From Capitulum mitella (Eukaryota > Arthropoda > Thecostraca > Pollicipedomorpha > Pollicipedidae), in NCBI GenBank assembly GCA_030062745.1, contig CP099839.1, positions 31,602,904 through 31,666,903 on the forward strand: a DNA stretch of 64,000 bases, read 5' to 3'. How positions within the stretch are numbered: position 1 is the stretch's first letter; each line of letters starts with the position of its first letter. The notes under the pieces were generated by a model. That model had not been told where the DNA came from. It was given only the letters and a program-made list of their open reading frames with translations, and made no database searches. The position numbers and the translations under genes are program-made. Below are positions 9,548 through 21,880 of this stretch, one piece after another.

Positions 9548-11321
9548 AGGTGACCTGAGATCAAGTTTACAGGTCGTGAAAGGTCACCGATTTTAACAGA
9601 CATTGCATAATTCGAATGCCCATAACTCGGTGATAGATCGTCACAGAAAGGTCAATTATCGCCAATCGAAAGAGAAATGCTCCAGCTTTCATACGTAAGT
9701 TTATTCCTTCGGTGACATCGGGATAACCTTTGACCTCATTGAGACACATGGGACATTTTCGGTTTTAACCAAATTTGCCCAGCGTGATATTCGCAAACAT
9801 GTAGCACAAGAGGTCTAAGTATCTAAAATAAGCGTATAAAATATCAATATGTCTAAGTATCTAAAATAGCGTAGCAAAAAATATTCCTGGAAAAAACCGA
9901 AAACTTTTCGGACATCTTGGATTGAGTGTTACCAAGTGGCCCTTCAGAAATGTGCCCTGAGGCTATTTGAGGGACATTGATTGATTCTGTGCTTTTCGTT
10001 TGTGCGATTGACCTACACTTTGGTGCACACAATGTCCTCCGCATCTGCTACATATCAGCTTCGTTTTAAATTGCCTGACCGGAAAGGTCAAAGGTCATGA
10101 CATCCCACCACCAATCGACCCCTACCATTCCTGACATACTCGTTCTTCACATTTGTACGGAAGTGAATCTGTGGGGTGTTCTTAGGCCGTAAAACCAACA
10201 AAGACATTCTTAGTCGAGCTTTGAAGCCTTTTGAGGGTCAACCGATGTCACTGAGCTCGATTGACCTTGGATAACCTGTTGGCCTTGGACCACACAGTTT
10301 TTTAAGGCAATGATTCCGAATTTCACATAAATTCTTCACGTATCAAAGATTCCATGTCAGCTAGGAGATGCTGTTTTTTTGTCATGACGTCGTCCTCTGA
10401 ATGCTGGAATAGCTACAAATGCAACGACAATTTCGCATAGAAGCAGATAGAAGCGTTGATTGAGATGCCTGTAAAAAAAAACTTCATTCATGACATGGAA
10501 TGAATACAAACGACTTGATGAGTGGAAAACGGATGTCAAATTCCAAATCAGAGCCCAAAAAATCAACAAATAATCCAAGGTCAAAACACGCAATCCAAGA
10601 TCAAAGGATGCCGTGAGATAATCCTAGCCGTACATCGGGGCCTTTAAGAGGTCAGTCATTGTCACTGACCTCGGTTGACCTCCCAAAGACCCCGATGTAA
10701 GACTAGGATTATCTCAGTTGGCTTTAGCCCTAAGAACACCTGATAGACTCACTTCCGTCGAAATGTGAAGAACGGGTATGTCAGATCTGGATGCCAGTGG
10801 TTGCTTGGTGGTGGGGTGTCACGACATTTGACCTTACTGATCACGCAGTTTAAAACTCAGCTGATGTGGCAGGCATGCAGGACATTGTGCACATCAAATT
10901 GTAGAACAGTCACTCAAACGAAAGGCAAGACATCAATCGATATTCGTCTGATAGCCTCAGGGTATATTTCTCAAGGCTTCTTGAGAAATGCATTTACACG
11001 AAGATACCTAAAAGAGTCCCAGTTTGCCCCATTTTTTTTTTGCCACACGCTGCAGATACTTGGGAATACATTGTGCTACATGTTCGCGTCAAGATCGCGG
11101 TGGGCAAACTTGGTCAAAACCGAAAATGTTCAATGTGGCCTAGTCATGTCAAAAGATCACCCTGAGTTCACTGGAAAAATGGGCCTATTCATGAAAACTA
11201 TAACATTTCTCTTCCGAATGGCGCTAATCGCACCTTTCTCAGACAATCTATCACCGACTTGTGGGCATTGGAATCATATAATATCTGTAAAAGTGCCATG
11301 CAACTTTGACCCCAGAGGTCA
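9548..11321. repeat. Long imperfect inverted repeat (fold-back element), arms about 600-650 bp
   Basis: The left arm 9548-10197 reappears reverse-complemented at 10721-11321. Matching landmarks include ggtgacct, the stretch around catgtagcac / gtgctacatgt, the AACCGAAAATGT block and the GTTCTTCACATTT/AAATGTGAAGAAC block. Arms are diverged, with small indels. The spacer 10198-10720 has its own hairpin. A 297-codon open frame (10765-11658) starts in the right arm and runs past it; it has no recognisable domain and is not treated as a gene. I see no clear target duplication. Confidence 0.8.
10614..10716. repeat. Nested hairpin in the spacer of the fold-back element
   Basis: Arms TGAGATAATCCTAG...CATCGGGG (10614-10640) and CCCCGATG...CTAGGATTATCTCA (10690-10716) pair with about three mismatches. 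Between them a second small inverted repeat, GAGGTCAGT/ACTGACCTC (about 10648-10672), makes a branched fold likely. Confidence 0.8.
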
Positions 11322-11661
11322 CCCAGGGCCCGAAATTTGTCGCTGGCCATTTTTCGACGGGTTCTATAAACCTGCAAATTCCATCCAAATCGAAGTAGGT
11401 CGGATCAATTCTTGTGCAGTTTCGCGTGGAATGACCCAGTGCCAATTTGACAATGTCGACAAAGACTACTTTTTTGTGATTTCGGTGGTATCGACCGGTA
11501 AAAAGAGGAAATGCTGGCAAAACCAGCCTACCTCACAGGAGATCACGACGCGCCTCAAAAAACCTCCAGGATTTGTAAAACTACCGCATCACAGATCGCA
11601 GGCACGGGTGATCTGCACAGGGTTGACAGCATTTGCCACTACCCATTGGACTGATTAATAT

Positions 11662-12680
11662 CTACGACTTGGGAAAAAGCCGTTCCATCAGAGTTTACTA
11701 ATCCTGGTGTAAACGTTGTTTCAGTGTTTCGTGCGAACGTTGAATCAATGTTTTGAGCAAATCCACCAACGTTACACGAGCCCCTTTCACAAGTAATCAA
11801 TATTGTTTCCGAGCACTGATCGTCCGAAACCACATCACCAAGCCAAAAACCGTAAGTATTTTCACATTTATTGTGACCATATTGACAGAACCATACAAAG
11901 ATCAAACGAAAACGTCATCCCTTCCCAGACGCCAACAGTCATGAACGTCTTCTCTTCACCTACAGTATACAGTGCGGTGGCCTGTTCAACATGAACTTGG
12001 GACTCTTATTGAGGTTTGCCCAGATACGTGCAAAACGTTGGGAAATATCTACGGAAAATTAAGTAAATTGGTATGTTTTTCGAGGTCGCTCAGAGCGATA
12101 TGAAGTCATTCTAGATGCAGTCACTATTCAACTGTACTTACATTTTTAACTTTTACTGGGTAATCCACAACATGGATTTTACATTACCATATCTGGTTAG
12201 TTCGTACCAAATAATAGCCTCCGGTAGTTTTAACACGCGCACTGAAAAAGGGGTCTTTTTGTGCCCCCCACCCCAACCTGGAGCCAACGAGGCTGTGTGT
12301 TTTAACCCAGAAACAAAGAAACAATAGGTTTTCACCTGATTTGCCATTTGTAGGCACACTTACGCATATACACATATGCACCTATATATATATATACTTA
12401 TGCATGTATACATATGCACACTATACACATCCCAGTTCCTGGCTGGCTGCACAACTTTCTTGACCAGTGAGCTTCGATTTCAAGATAGCAGTGGAATAGG
12501 ACAGCTGTGCTCTCGCTCATAAATCCATGTAGTCGGCATAGATTTTTGCTGGCTACAACTGAGCCCCATTCATAAGCGCATTTGCGACCACTTAGCTAGG
12601 TGGTTTGCCGACTTTCCGAGCTAACGCAATGATTACGACGCACCTCAGACATTTATGCTGCAGCGTTATGGGCGAAACTA
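11662..12680. other. No supported gene
   Basis: Short frames only. A TA/TACATATGCA-rich patch is at about 12362-12422. No repeat boundary or conserved protein was recognised. Confidence 0.4.
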
Positions 12681-12689
12681 AAAAAAAAT

Positions 12690-12812
12690 AATGATAATAA
12701 TCGACTGACGCCCGACGAGACACAAGACTTGACCCAAGACTTTGGACACCTGAGCTCAAGAGACTGTGTGTCCTAACTCACAAACAAACAAACGAACAAA
12801 CAAAAACAAAGC
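12690..12812 (+). repeat. 3' end of a dispersed repeat with CAAA-type tail (copy 1)
   Basis: The block GACGCCCGACGAGACACAAG, followed by a CTCAAGA...CTGTG stretch and a CAAACAAACAAACGAAC tail, recurs at 57046-57145. Both copies can be read as ...LTPDETQ.LTQD in one frame. An AAAC-type 3' tail is typical of LINE or SINE 3' ends. I cannot identify the family. Confidence 0.6.
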
Positions 12813-13064
12813 TTAAAATAATGTATTCGTGGTTCTTTTGCAAAACTGAAGGGTTTGCTTTGATCTTCCGGTCCATTTATAACTGCTTACTCACGTGACT
12901 TCCGACACTCCTTACAAAAGTATTTACAAAATCGCAAATTACACCCATGACTGTGGTAAAGTATGCATCTCATTAGCTCGGGGCATGGAACTGCTTGCAC
13001 TTCTAAGTTCATGGTACTTCTCGGCGTTTTGAAAGGCTATACTGACCTGACGCGGGGTTATTAA

Positions 13065-14560
13065 CCCGCCTCCGACTGGGGGGCAGTTGACTGCCCGCCC
13101 TGAGGCTTTTCTAGGATTGCAAGAGAACGAACAAACACAGAGCCACGAAACTTCGTGTACCTTTTGCTTGAACATTTTTACACCTTGTGTTAAAGTTTTG
13201 ACCTCAGGTCAGTTCAGATGTCTGGCCTAGGTCAGGTCAAACGGACCTATGTCCAAGAAAGTTTAGCGCCCTGCAACTTTTTGGAAAACAAGATATCACA
13301 AAAATACTTTCAGGGATCAGTCATTTTGATAGATGCAACAAATCTACTGTCTAAGATTTTGCGGAGTTTTCCGGGTCATGGACCTAAGGTCAAGCCCATT
13401 TTTAAGACATTTCGTCGTTTTTTCGGAAATTGGAGGAATTTTTCATGACATTTTTAGTGTGGAGTGAAGCATACATCTAGTTATCGTCACTGGGCAAAGT
13501 ATCAATAACTTCCAGCCTTTGACCTGAGGTCAGGTCACGAATAACTGTTGTCAGCCAAAATGTACCACCGTCAAAATCAGCGATGAATGACTCAGAATGG
13601 GTAGAAAATGGCACAACTGGCTTGCACAGACGTAAGTAGTACCAAAAACCTGAAAAAGTTTGAAAAAATTGCATATTTTGCATCATAAAAATTGGCCACA
13701 AACAACCAAAACTCAGAGTATGGCTGCTGCGGTTGGGTAGGCATGCGAGCGACATGAGGCCTCCCCTACCCACCGCGTACTGCTATCTATCGGGATGGAA
13801 TGGAACTTATTTCGCATGGTGAAAAGAAAGGGGTTTTGGCGCGGTATTTTTGAAGCCTAGCATTTACTGGGCGTTATTCCGCTCGGTAACCACCGACATT
13901 GTTCTTATTGTCAGACTCTAGGGTCAGAAAACGGATTTCCGCTGTTACGAAATAATCATTGCAGCTGATTACCAAAAAATCTCTCTATTTTCCGTCTTGG
14001 TTTCTTGCGTCGACATCAACCGCATACATGAATATGACTGTAAATACATTTATATGCGGTTCTTTGTCTTGTTATCTCAATTCTATCAACCACCAGTTAC
14101 ATGCATTTTTCATCTCTTAAGACTGCGCTTGTCCATTTGTCGGCGTTGCGCACTGGCCGTGTTTGGAACTGAAAGACAAGTTAGGTTTTTCTGTATGTGT
14201 TCAGCGACCACTGCCCAATGCTAGCCCAAATACCTAGCAACATCCCCGCCCCCTTTAAGCAGGGAAAAAGAGATAGTAGATTTGTTGCATCTATCAAGAT
14301 CACTAATCCCTGAAAGTATTATTGTGATATTTTATTTTCCGAAAAAGTTCCAGGAGGCTAAACTTTTTTGGACATAGGTCTGTTTGACCTGACCTAGGTC
14401 AAGCATCTGACCCGACCTGAGGTCAAAAATTTGACACAAGGTGTAAAAATGATCAAGCAAAAGGTACACAAACTTTCGTGGCTCTGTGTTTGTTCGTTCT
14501 CTCGCAATCCCAGAAAAACCTCAGGGGGGGGGCGGTCAACTGCCCCCCTCAGTCGGGGGA
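13065..14560. mobile_element. TTAA-flanked pair of family 2 ends in head-to-head orientation
   Basis: TTAA (13061-13064) is followed by CCCGCCTCCGACTGGGGGGC, and about 620 bp or more of family 2 sequence runs rightward. The right side is the inverse: an end reading AGTCGGGGGA then TTAA (14561-14564), with roughly 340 bp of the same family running leftward. Each end has the cagTTGACtg GC hairpin. The ~530-bp middle (13690-14224) matches neither copy. It is either one element with long inverted repeats or two copies joined with loss of their distal ends. Confidence 0.7.
13199..13260 (+). promoter_or_regulatory. Cluster of AGGTCA/TGACCT half-sites in family 2 element
   Basis: Contains TTGACCTCAGGTCA, CCTAGGTCAGGTCAAAC and a further GACCT. 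The same cluster is in the other copies at 14375-14430 and 16886-16945, and TGACCTGAGGTCAGGTCA recurs at about 13520 and 17210. Paired AGGTCA half-sites are the known target of nuclear receptors. That they act here is inference only. Confidence 0.35.
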
Positions 14561-14564
14561 TTAA

Positions 14565-16744
14565 GACTAACGTTGTCAGTATAATGATGGTTTATGTTCC
14601 TTGGGCAGGCAATGCATAACTTCCTGCAAAATAATCCCAAATCCCAAATCACACAGCCTTTGAGAATGACCTGATACAGTTGTAACCGTGTGTAACCCAA
14701 CAGTCCAGACTGATACAGATACAGAAATGCCCGGAACTTAATAGCACTTGGCTGCCTACAACATTCTCTTATCCAGCTGCTTGGTGCCATTCCGGAGCTG
14801 CACAAAATCGCATGCGAGCGAATCTCCCACCCCTTCGTGGAGCGAGGCTTATCTATGCCGACTGCATACTCAGTTTTCACTTGAGTCTTACGGGGAGTGG
14901 TAATGAAGTGCTGGCTGCCGTTTGTCAGGCAGCAATCGCCTCTGTGTGGGTGATAACAGATGCGCTCAACAGGAATCCAATCGACGATCACACGTGTTCT
15001 CCAGCAGAAGATCTTCTTTGCAGTTCTGAAGGTTGTTGTAGAGTGGGCCCTGTAGGAAATCAAGACAACCATATGAGGACCCTAGGAACACCAGAAACAC
15101 ATCTATGAGGTTACTGCAATGGTTACACACTAGTGTCAGGTGCAGTGCTTGCCAGCACTTGCAGGTGTTGTGTGGTTCGAGACACAACATCCTGGCCCAA
15201 GAGGGTGTGCATTCCAGCACATACATCACTGCTGACTATAGCCATGGCTGGAAAAAGCCAAAAATCATTGGAGCTGTCAGATAGGACTGTACATTATTTC
15301 TTCCCTTTCATTGTCAGAGGGATAATGTTAAAACCTCTGAAAAGAGGGGGTCAGCAATGCAAGATTGTTTAGCCACGCCTCTGCTAGAAATCAGCCACAA
15401 TCATGACAAAAAAGGATGAAACATTCAAGAGAATAGAAATGTTAGCATTCGAAAACATCTTAGGTTATACAATCATGATAACACATGGAATCAAATTTAA
15501 AATTTTATCACATGCTTTAGCTTTCCATTTTCAGTTTATTAGAACTTCAACTTAAGATTATCCTAAACGAGGAGAAATTAACAGAACAAAAACAAATAGC
15601 AACAAACCAAAAAATAAACAAAACCAAGTGTGACATAAAATGCAATACTTCTGCGCTTGAGGGCTGCATTTAGAAAGTCATGAAGAACTTACATGAATTA
15701 TAACGTAACTGGCCAATAGTCAGCACTCTTTCAATCAGGGTTTTCTGTGTCAGGTGCATCTTTATCAGCTATCCTACTTATAATCCCCACTCATGAATTA
15801 CCATGCTAGAGGCACATTAGATTTGAATGTCATTTATATAATGACAATTCAGTAACAACGATCTTTCACTTCATTGTACAGTGCAGACTCTGCTCCTCGC
15901 ACCCACCTGTCCGCAGTCCACTCAAAGCGACCAAACAATGTATACGGGTTATCTGACTAGGCGTGCTGTGAGGTGTTGAGCAGCAGGGCGACGACCAAGA
16001 CTCATTTTGAATGTTTAGTATTCACGCAAGTTGAGCTTTTATACTGTTGCTAGGCGACTCCGGCCTTCGTAGACATTTCAGAATTGAAGGATCTTGAGTT
16101 GTGAAAGTATTGTCTGGTGATCAGTTATGCGGAAAGACCGTCGTGATAAAAGTTGACAACTCTTGTGTGTTCTTGTCAGTGATGCATGATGAGTGACACA
16201 TGCACACCTTTATTCGGTGAAATATAAGATGACTTTTTTCGCATCTCTCGTCTGATGAAAAACTCGACTCTAAGACCAAAATCCAGATGCAGTGATTTAA
16301 TCCAGTATAAACTACTCATATAAGATCGGTTTCGAGATCCAATTGTAGTTTTTGATCGAGAGTGCAGCGTTTAATTACCAAAAATATAGTATTTTCATGA
16401 CAACCAAAATATTTCAGTGACATCGTTTTTGGGTTGGAATCGAAAGACAGTGTTTCCATCGAGAATGTACAACTGAAATAACACTGGTTTGTGGCTCTAA
16501 ACGCAAATGAAACATTGAAAGAACATCGTTTTCGGGTCGAAACCCAAATGCAGTATTGCCATAGAAAATGCAACATTGCAGCAACTTCGATTTGCGTTTT
16601 ACATTGAAAAAGAAAGACTGGAATAATATCTGTTTCAGGTTGAAATCTAATGTTGCATTTCTATCTGTTTCCGAAAAATGCGGTATCAAGTCAATATAAA
16701 CTCGATGTCGACGCGATCAAGATTTGATGCTAAAATGTTCCGGT
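14565..16744. other. Unresolved region, no supported gene
   Basis: The minus-strand frame 14536-15072 (178 codons) and overlapping frames on both strands show no recognisable motif, and the long minus frame starts in unique DNA and ends inside a transposon end. 15370-16744 is AT-rich with only short frames. Confidence 0.35.
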
Positions 16745-16748
16745 TTAA

Positions 16749-17925
16749 CCCGTCCCCGACTGGGGGGGGGCAGTTGACTGCCCCCCCCTGAGGTTTTTCT
16801 GGGATTGCGAGAGAACCAACAAACACAGATTCACGAAACTTTGTGTAGCTTTTGCTCCATCAATTTTACATCTTGTATCAAAATTTTGACCTCAGGTCAC
16901 GTCAGGTGCCTAACCTAGGTCAGGTCAAACAGACCTATGTCAAAAAAAGTTTAGCGCCCTCTAACTTTTTCGCAAAACAAGATATCTCAATAATACTTTC
17001 AGGGATTAGTGATCGTGATAGATGCAACAAATCTCCTATCTCAGATTTTTCGGAATTTTTCGGGTCATTGACCTAAGGTCAAGCCCATTTTTAAGACATA
17101 TCGCCATTTTTTTCGGAAATTGACGGAACATTCCATAACATTTTTACTGTGGAATGAAGCAGACATCTGGTTACCGTCATTGGGCAAAATATCAGTGACT
17201 TCCAGGCATTGACCTGAGGTCAGGTCACGAATAACTGTAGTGGGCCAAAATGTACCACCGTCAAAATCGACGATGAATTACTCAGAATGGGTAGAAAATG
17301 GCAGAACTAGCGTGCGCAGACGTAATTAATACCAGGAACCTCAAAAAGTTTGAAAAAGTAGCATATTTTGGAAATAAACAGGCTCTCGCGAATAAAGCTC
17401 CGCCAACTTTGTACATTGACAACTAATAAATTTTTCCAAAATTTAAGCACGAGAAACCATCACAAGAACGACAAAGATCAATAAAATTTACATAGATTGT
17501 CTTTTTTCGCGAAAATAAAGGAACGCCAAAATTAGTTCCCGTCAATTTGGTACTGCATACGGCCGCGGCGCACACTTGACGGCTGACGGGAGAATTACGG
17601 TGTCTTTAACTCAACGTTTCGGCGTATATATTGAACAAATCTGGGGAATTGACGTGTTCGGCATCCGCGGACATTTACTTGTGCGCTGGTGCCTTTACCT
17701 ATGCGTTATTAGTCACAGTCCTTGAGATTCGGCCATTTCTCGGTTCTGCAGTCGGCTATGAGAAAACATATATGGGGCGTAAATTGGCTTAAATATTATC
17801 TAAAACTAAAATGAGACCGTTTCGAGCTCTCTCGTCGGCTTTCCAACGGTATGCTTATTTTTATCGTGCGACCAACCGTTCGCGTTGGGGGGCGTCCCCC
17901 CCGTGCGTGTTCGGTCGTGCGCGGG
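16749..17925 (+). mobile_element. TTAA-flanked non-autonomous element, family 2, full copy
   Basis: TTAA (16745-16748) then CCCGTCCCCGACTGGGGG. The right end reads GTGCGCGGG followed by TTAA (17926-17929). Inside the left end a perfect hairpin has 13 or so G/C pairs around CAGTTGACTG (16762-16788); inside the right end is GGGGGGCGTCCCCCC (about 17887-17902). The left ~620 bp matches the copies at 13065 and 14560. No coding capacity. Confidence 0.8.
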
Positions 17926-17929
17926 TTAA

Positions 17930-18088
17930 TCTATTTTTGACCAAAACGCAACATCGAATCAATGCTGTGCGTTAGTAAGGAAACTACACGGAATGATAAA
18001 GCCCATACGCACGTAGGTAATCCACACCATCCCTGTGTAACCCTATTAACCCCATAACCACATAACCCTATTAACCCTGTAACCCCAT
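17930..18088. repeat. Solo end of the CGATGTCGAA element plus AACCCTATT-rich patch
   Basis: gaccaaaacgcaacatcgaa...tgcgttagtaagg (17937-17982) matches the right end of the next element. 18030-18088 is a short irregular run of aaccctattaacccc-type words. Confidence 0.5.
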
Positions 18089-20128
18089 CCCTAACGCACA
18101 CAAGCATACGACATTGATTCGAGATCGCGCTTTGATCAAAATTAGGTCGAAATGTAACATTGCGTTTCGACATCGAATCGATGTTGATTCGACATTGATT
18201 TATGTTGATTCAAGTCCGCGTTCATGTCGAAAACATAGAAACGTAACGTTACTCTTCGAATTGGAATCAGCATAGTTTCGATATCACATTTCAGCCAAAT
18301 TACGACATTATCTTTCGACATTTATCCGTTGATTCAGCGTTGACCCGGCTCAGCGTTGTTTAGTTGAAAATAAGTATAACTACATATAGCAATATTTAAC
18401 AATGCGTTTCAACGTCCAATCAATATCGATTGGACGTTGATTCAAAGTCATGTTTATGTCGGAAACAAGTAGAAATGTTTAACATTACATTTCGACGTAG
18501 AATCGACGTAATTTCGGCGTCGAATCGACGCTGCGTTTCGACGTCGAATCGATGTCGCGAGTGGGTAACAAAATCGACGTCGAATCGACATATGTCGCGA
18601 TGTCGATTCGATGTTGATTCCACGTTGAAGTGCTACTACGGAGCACAACATAATAACGCATATAAGCTCCTTTAATAAACATGAAGTCAGTCCCGGGCAC
18701 CATTTAAATGCAATGCAACGCATTTAACATCACTGGCAGCGCACAACTTCTGTTGAATTATAATGTAGCTATTACATATTGCTAGTGCGAATTCTGTAGC
18801 TTGCTAGTGATGCATTGCTGATTGAAATTAAGACTGCAGATTTCCTGCAGATTTCCCCGAGTCGCGTCTTTTGCGTTTGCAAAGTGTTCACGAGATACTC
18901 AAAGCATCAGTGCACGATGTAATGCTCTATGGCTACTGCGTATTGTAAAGCACACAGGCGTAGGAAATGTAACATCGGAATTATGTTGATTCTACGTAAA
19001 AGTGTAATGTTACCTTTCTGCATGTTTTCCACAGAAACGCGACTTTGGACCAAAGCCGAATCGATATTGCTTCGATGTTGAAACGCGATGTTAAATATTG
19101 TTATATGTACTTATACTTGTTTTCAGCTGAAAAACAACATGCATCTATGTAGGCCAACGTTGAACCAATGAATGTCAACATATATTGTTGTATTTTGGTT
19201 GAAATGTAACATCGAACTTATATCGATTCAAAGTGAAAGTGTAATGTTGCGCTTCTACATGTTCTCGACATAAAGCGACTTTTGACCAACGTAGAATCGA
19301 TATCGATTCGATGTTAAAACGCGATGTTAAAAATTGTTATATGTACCTATCCTTATTTTTAACCAAAAAACGGCATGCATTTCATATAGATCAACGTTGA
19401 ATCAATGAGTAACTATCGAAATATAATGTCGTATTTTGGCTGGAATGTAGCATCGAAATTATGTCGATTCCAAGTCGAAGCGTAATGTTGCGTTTCTACA
19501 TGTTTTTGACATAAACGCAACTTTGGATCAACGTCGAATTGATACCGATTCAATGTTGAAACGCGATGTTAAATATTTGTATATGCATCTATATGATTAT
19601 TTTCAACTTAAAAACGACATGCCTATCATGTATGTCAACGTTGAATCAAAGTATAAATGTCGAGATTAATGTCGTATTTTGGTTGAAATGTAACATCGAA
19701 ATTATATCGATTCTAAGCCGAAGTGTAATGTTGCGTTTCTACATGTTTTCGACATAAACGCGACCTTGGATCAACGTCGAAAAGATACCTATCCGATGTT
19801 GAAACGTGATGTTAAATATTGGTATATGCATCTATGTGTTTATTTTCAACTTAAAAACGACATACATTTCATGTAGGTCAACGTTGAATCAAAGTGTAAA
19901 TGTCGAGATATAATGTGGTATTTGGGTTGAAATGTAACATCGATATTATGTCGATTCTAAGTCGAAATGTAACGTTATGTTTCTACGTGTTTTCGACATG
20001 AACGCGACCTTGGAATCAACATAAATCAACGCCGAATCAACATCGATTTGATGTCCAAACGTAATGTTACATTTCGACTTGACTTTGACCAAAACGCGAT
20101 GTCGAATCAATGTCGTGTGTTACTAGGG
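18089..20128. mobile_element. Inverted-repeat element containing a ~240-bp satellite
   Basis: The left end CCCTAACGCACACAAGCATA...ACATTGATTCGAGATCGCG is the inverse of the right end, which read inverted gives CCCCCTAGTAACACACGACA...TTGATTCGACATCGCG. The left part (18160-18620) has the family words in the opposite orientation to the right part, so the whole is an imperfect giant palindrome. A unique stretch (about 18640-18960) interrupts it. No protein is encoded. Confidence 0.6.
18980..20110 (+). repeat. Satellite-like tandem array, unit about 241 bp, at least four units
   Basis: Landmark GACTTTGGA-type sites recur at 19041, 19277, 19519, 19762 and 20006, spacings 236-244 bp. Each unit has, in order, the GCGAC.TTGGA block, CGATTCGATGTTGAAACGCG, TATATG.A.CTAT, a TTTTCA.CT block, AACGTTGAATCAA and TTGAAATGTAACATCGA. 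Units differ by several per cent, so it is an old array or one not homogenised. Confidence 0.85.
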
Positions 20129-20130
20129 GG

Positions 20131-20714
20131 CCCCGCGTTGACTGCCCCTCCCCTTGGCGAAATCCTGGATCCGTCCCTGGATTAAACCGTCATAATCGAG
20201 GTGTGGCTTCCGTCGGCAGCAGCGATGTCATTTATATTTCTTAAGCCCTCTTTGTACCAAGATTCCAATCTATTTAAATGAAACTTTGTCAAATCAATGT
20301 ACCGTAAGTTGTATGATATCAAATGTCGTCTTCCACTGTAAAATTTCTTATAGCCAAAATGTTAGCAGCATACTCCGAAAGCATATTCTTAATTCCTTTT
20401 GCAGGTTTCTTTAAAGACAATGAACTTTCATTCCAAATGAGTTGATTAGGAGCAATCGTCTCAGGGAATAGTTTGGTCCATTCAGCTTTTCACGTAATTT
20501 CTCGTCTAACCCAAGTAATTTCTACAGCCGCCATGCAAGCTTTTATGTCTACCATTCGCATTCCAGCTTTTTGCTTGGGTCAAGTTAAGCTTTCCCTACT
20601 GATTTTGTTTCTCTTGCCATCACATAAGAGCTTCAATAGCTCACTGATAAACTGCCTAAAAGAATTTTCGAATGTATTTGGAAGAGCAGCAAATAAATGC
20701 ACAGGGGATGATCG
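20131..20714. other. No supported gene
   Basis: Begins with a GC-rich block (ccttggcgaaatcctggatc) of the kind often seen at transposon ends. The rest is short frames without recognisable features. Confidence 0.4.
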
Positions 20715-20835
20715 ACCAAGCCAACATACCCACATGGGATCCATATGGGTCGTACATGGGCCAGATGGGCCCACATTGGCATAGGCTACAGCTGGGCAGC
20801 CTACGTGGACCCCATGTGGGCTGGAAAAGGGAGAC
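20715..20835. repeat. CCCACATGGG palindrome cluster
   Basis: Contains repeated CCCACATGGG, CCATATGGG, GGGCCCACATTGG and CCCCATGTGGGC words. More of them lie at 21098-21190 (cccacatgggcaccacgtgg). The words are self-complementary, which explains why open frames on both strands encode similar Trp/Gly/His-rich runs. Confidence 0.6.
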
Positions 20836-20880
20836 ACATGGGCTGCGTACAGTCCGTCCAATAATGATAACAATAACAGT

Positions 20881-20898
20881 AATAATAATAATAATAAC

Positions 20899-20948
<50 letters not shown>
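20881..20948. repeat. AAT trinucleotide microsatellite
   Basis: Runs of (AAT)n interrupted once by AACGTT at 20897-20902. Confidence 0.95.
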
Positions 20949-20949
<1 letters not shown>

Positions 20950-21194
20950 CAATAACAGCAAGAATAATGATAATACTAGCAATAAATAGACAGATGTTGC
21001 TGCAAAATCAGCTCTACAGATTCAGATCGCACTCTCGTCTGACTCGTTCTGAGAAGTTTGCTTGATCTTCCAATGGTCAGGTAAGCTTGGAAACGACCAT
21101 GCGGGACCCACATGGGCACCACGTGGACGCGATGGTAGAAGTCGGAAATGGGGAACACATCCCGCCACTTCTGGCCAAGCACCCCATGGGAGAG

Positions 21195-21880
21195 TTGAAT
21201 TCCTTTTTATGAGCAAACCGCTTCGCCATTACCCTACCTCACCGATGCTCCCGTCCACCTCCCCTTACCACGCATCTATCTACTTTGCCTCTAGCTATCG
21301 CATAGCAAATGATTAATAGCAATGGAAATAATTTTTGTATGCATTAGTAGTACAAAAATTATGCACTCATTATTACTGACAATGTGACAATCGGGCACGC
21401 AAATAAACCGTCCTGCTGCAATTTGACTGCAAGGAAATATTTTAAACATGGCTGTGGCGTGAAGCGGAAACTGTTCCTCCATTCCGTGTGAGGCGTTGCC
21501 CGCGGCTAGTGCGAGTAGGTGGTCATCACGGCGAAGCTTCCTGTGTCAAACTGCGCGGAACATTCATCGGAGGTGAGCGAACACATGCTCATCTTAAAAT
21601 GTAGAATGTTGTGTTTTTCCAAGCATTCACAGGCCAACAATTCAAAGAGGATTGGTTTGTATGTTGCAGCATCAGTATGCAGTACGCAGTGGAAATGGTG
21701 TTTCAGGTTGATTGAAGGTTGCTGATTGTTGCAGATAGACGCGATTCTCACTGACTCCAGCAAACGGAGTACCGCCCAACGAATGAATGCTGGAACAGCA
21801 AAATTGCTCTTCGTTCGTCCATTGGAGCGAGTAAACGCTCTAGTTTTACTGATGAAGGAACTGAATTTTTACGTACGTGC
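21195..21880. other. No supported gene
   Basis: Short open frames on both strands, none with motifs I recognise. I see no repeat boundary before the inverted repeat at 21881. Confidence 0.4.

Noticed and set aside
10765..11658. 297-codon plus-strand open frame
   Set aside because: It starts inside the right arm of the fold-back repeat and runs past its end. No motif, start context or splice evidence supports it, and the paired arm has no equivalent intact frame.
14536..15072. 178-codon minus-strand frame considered as a DDE transposase fragment
   Set aside because: No catalytic motif could be placed, the final part runs into a family 2 transposon end, and antisense frames are equally open.
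20656..20989. Ile-rich and Asn-rich frames
   Set aside because: They are translations of the AAT microsatellite.
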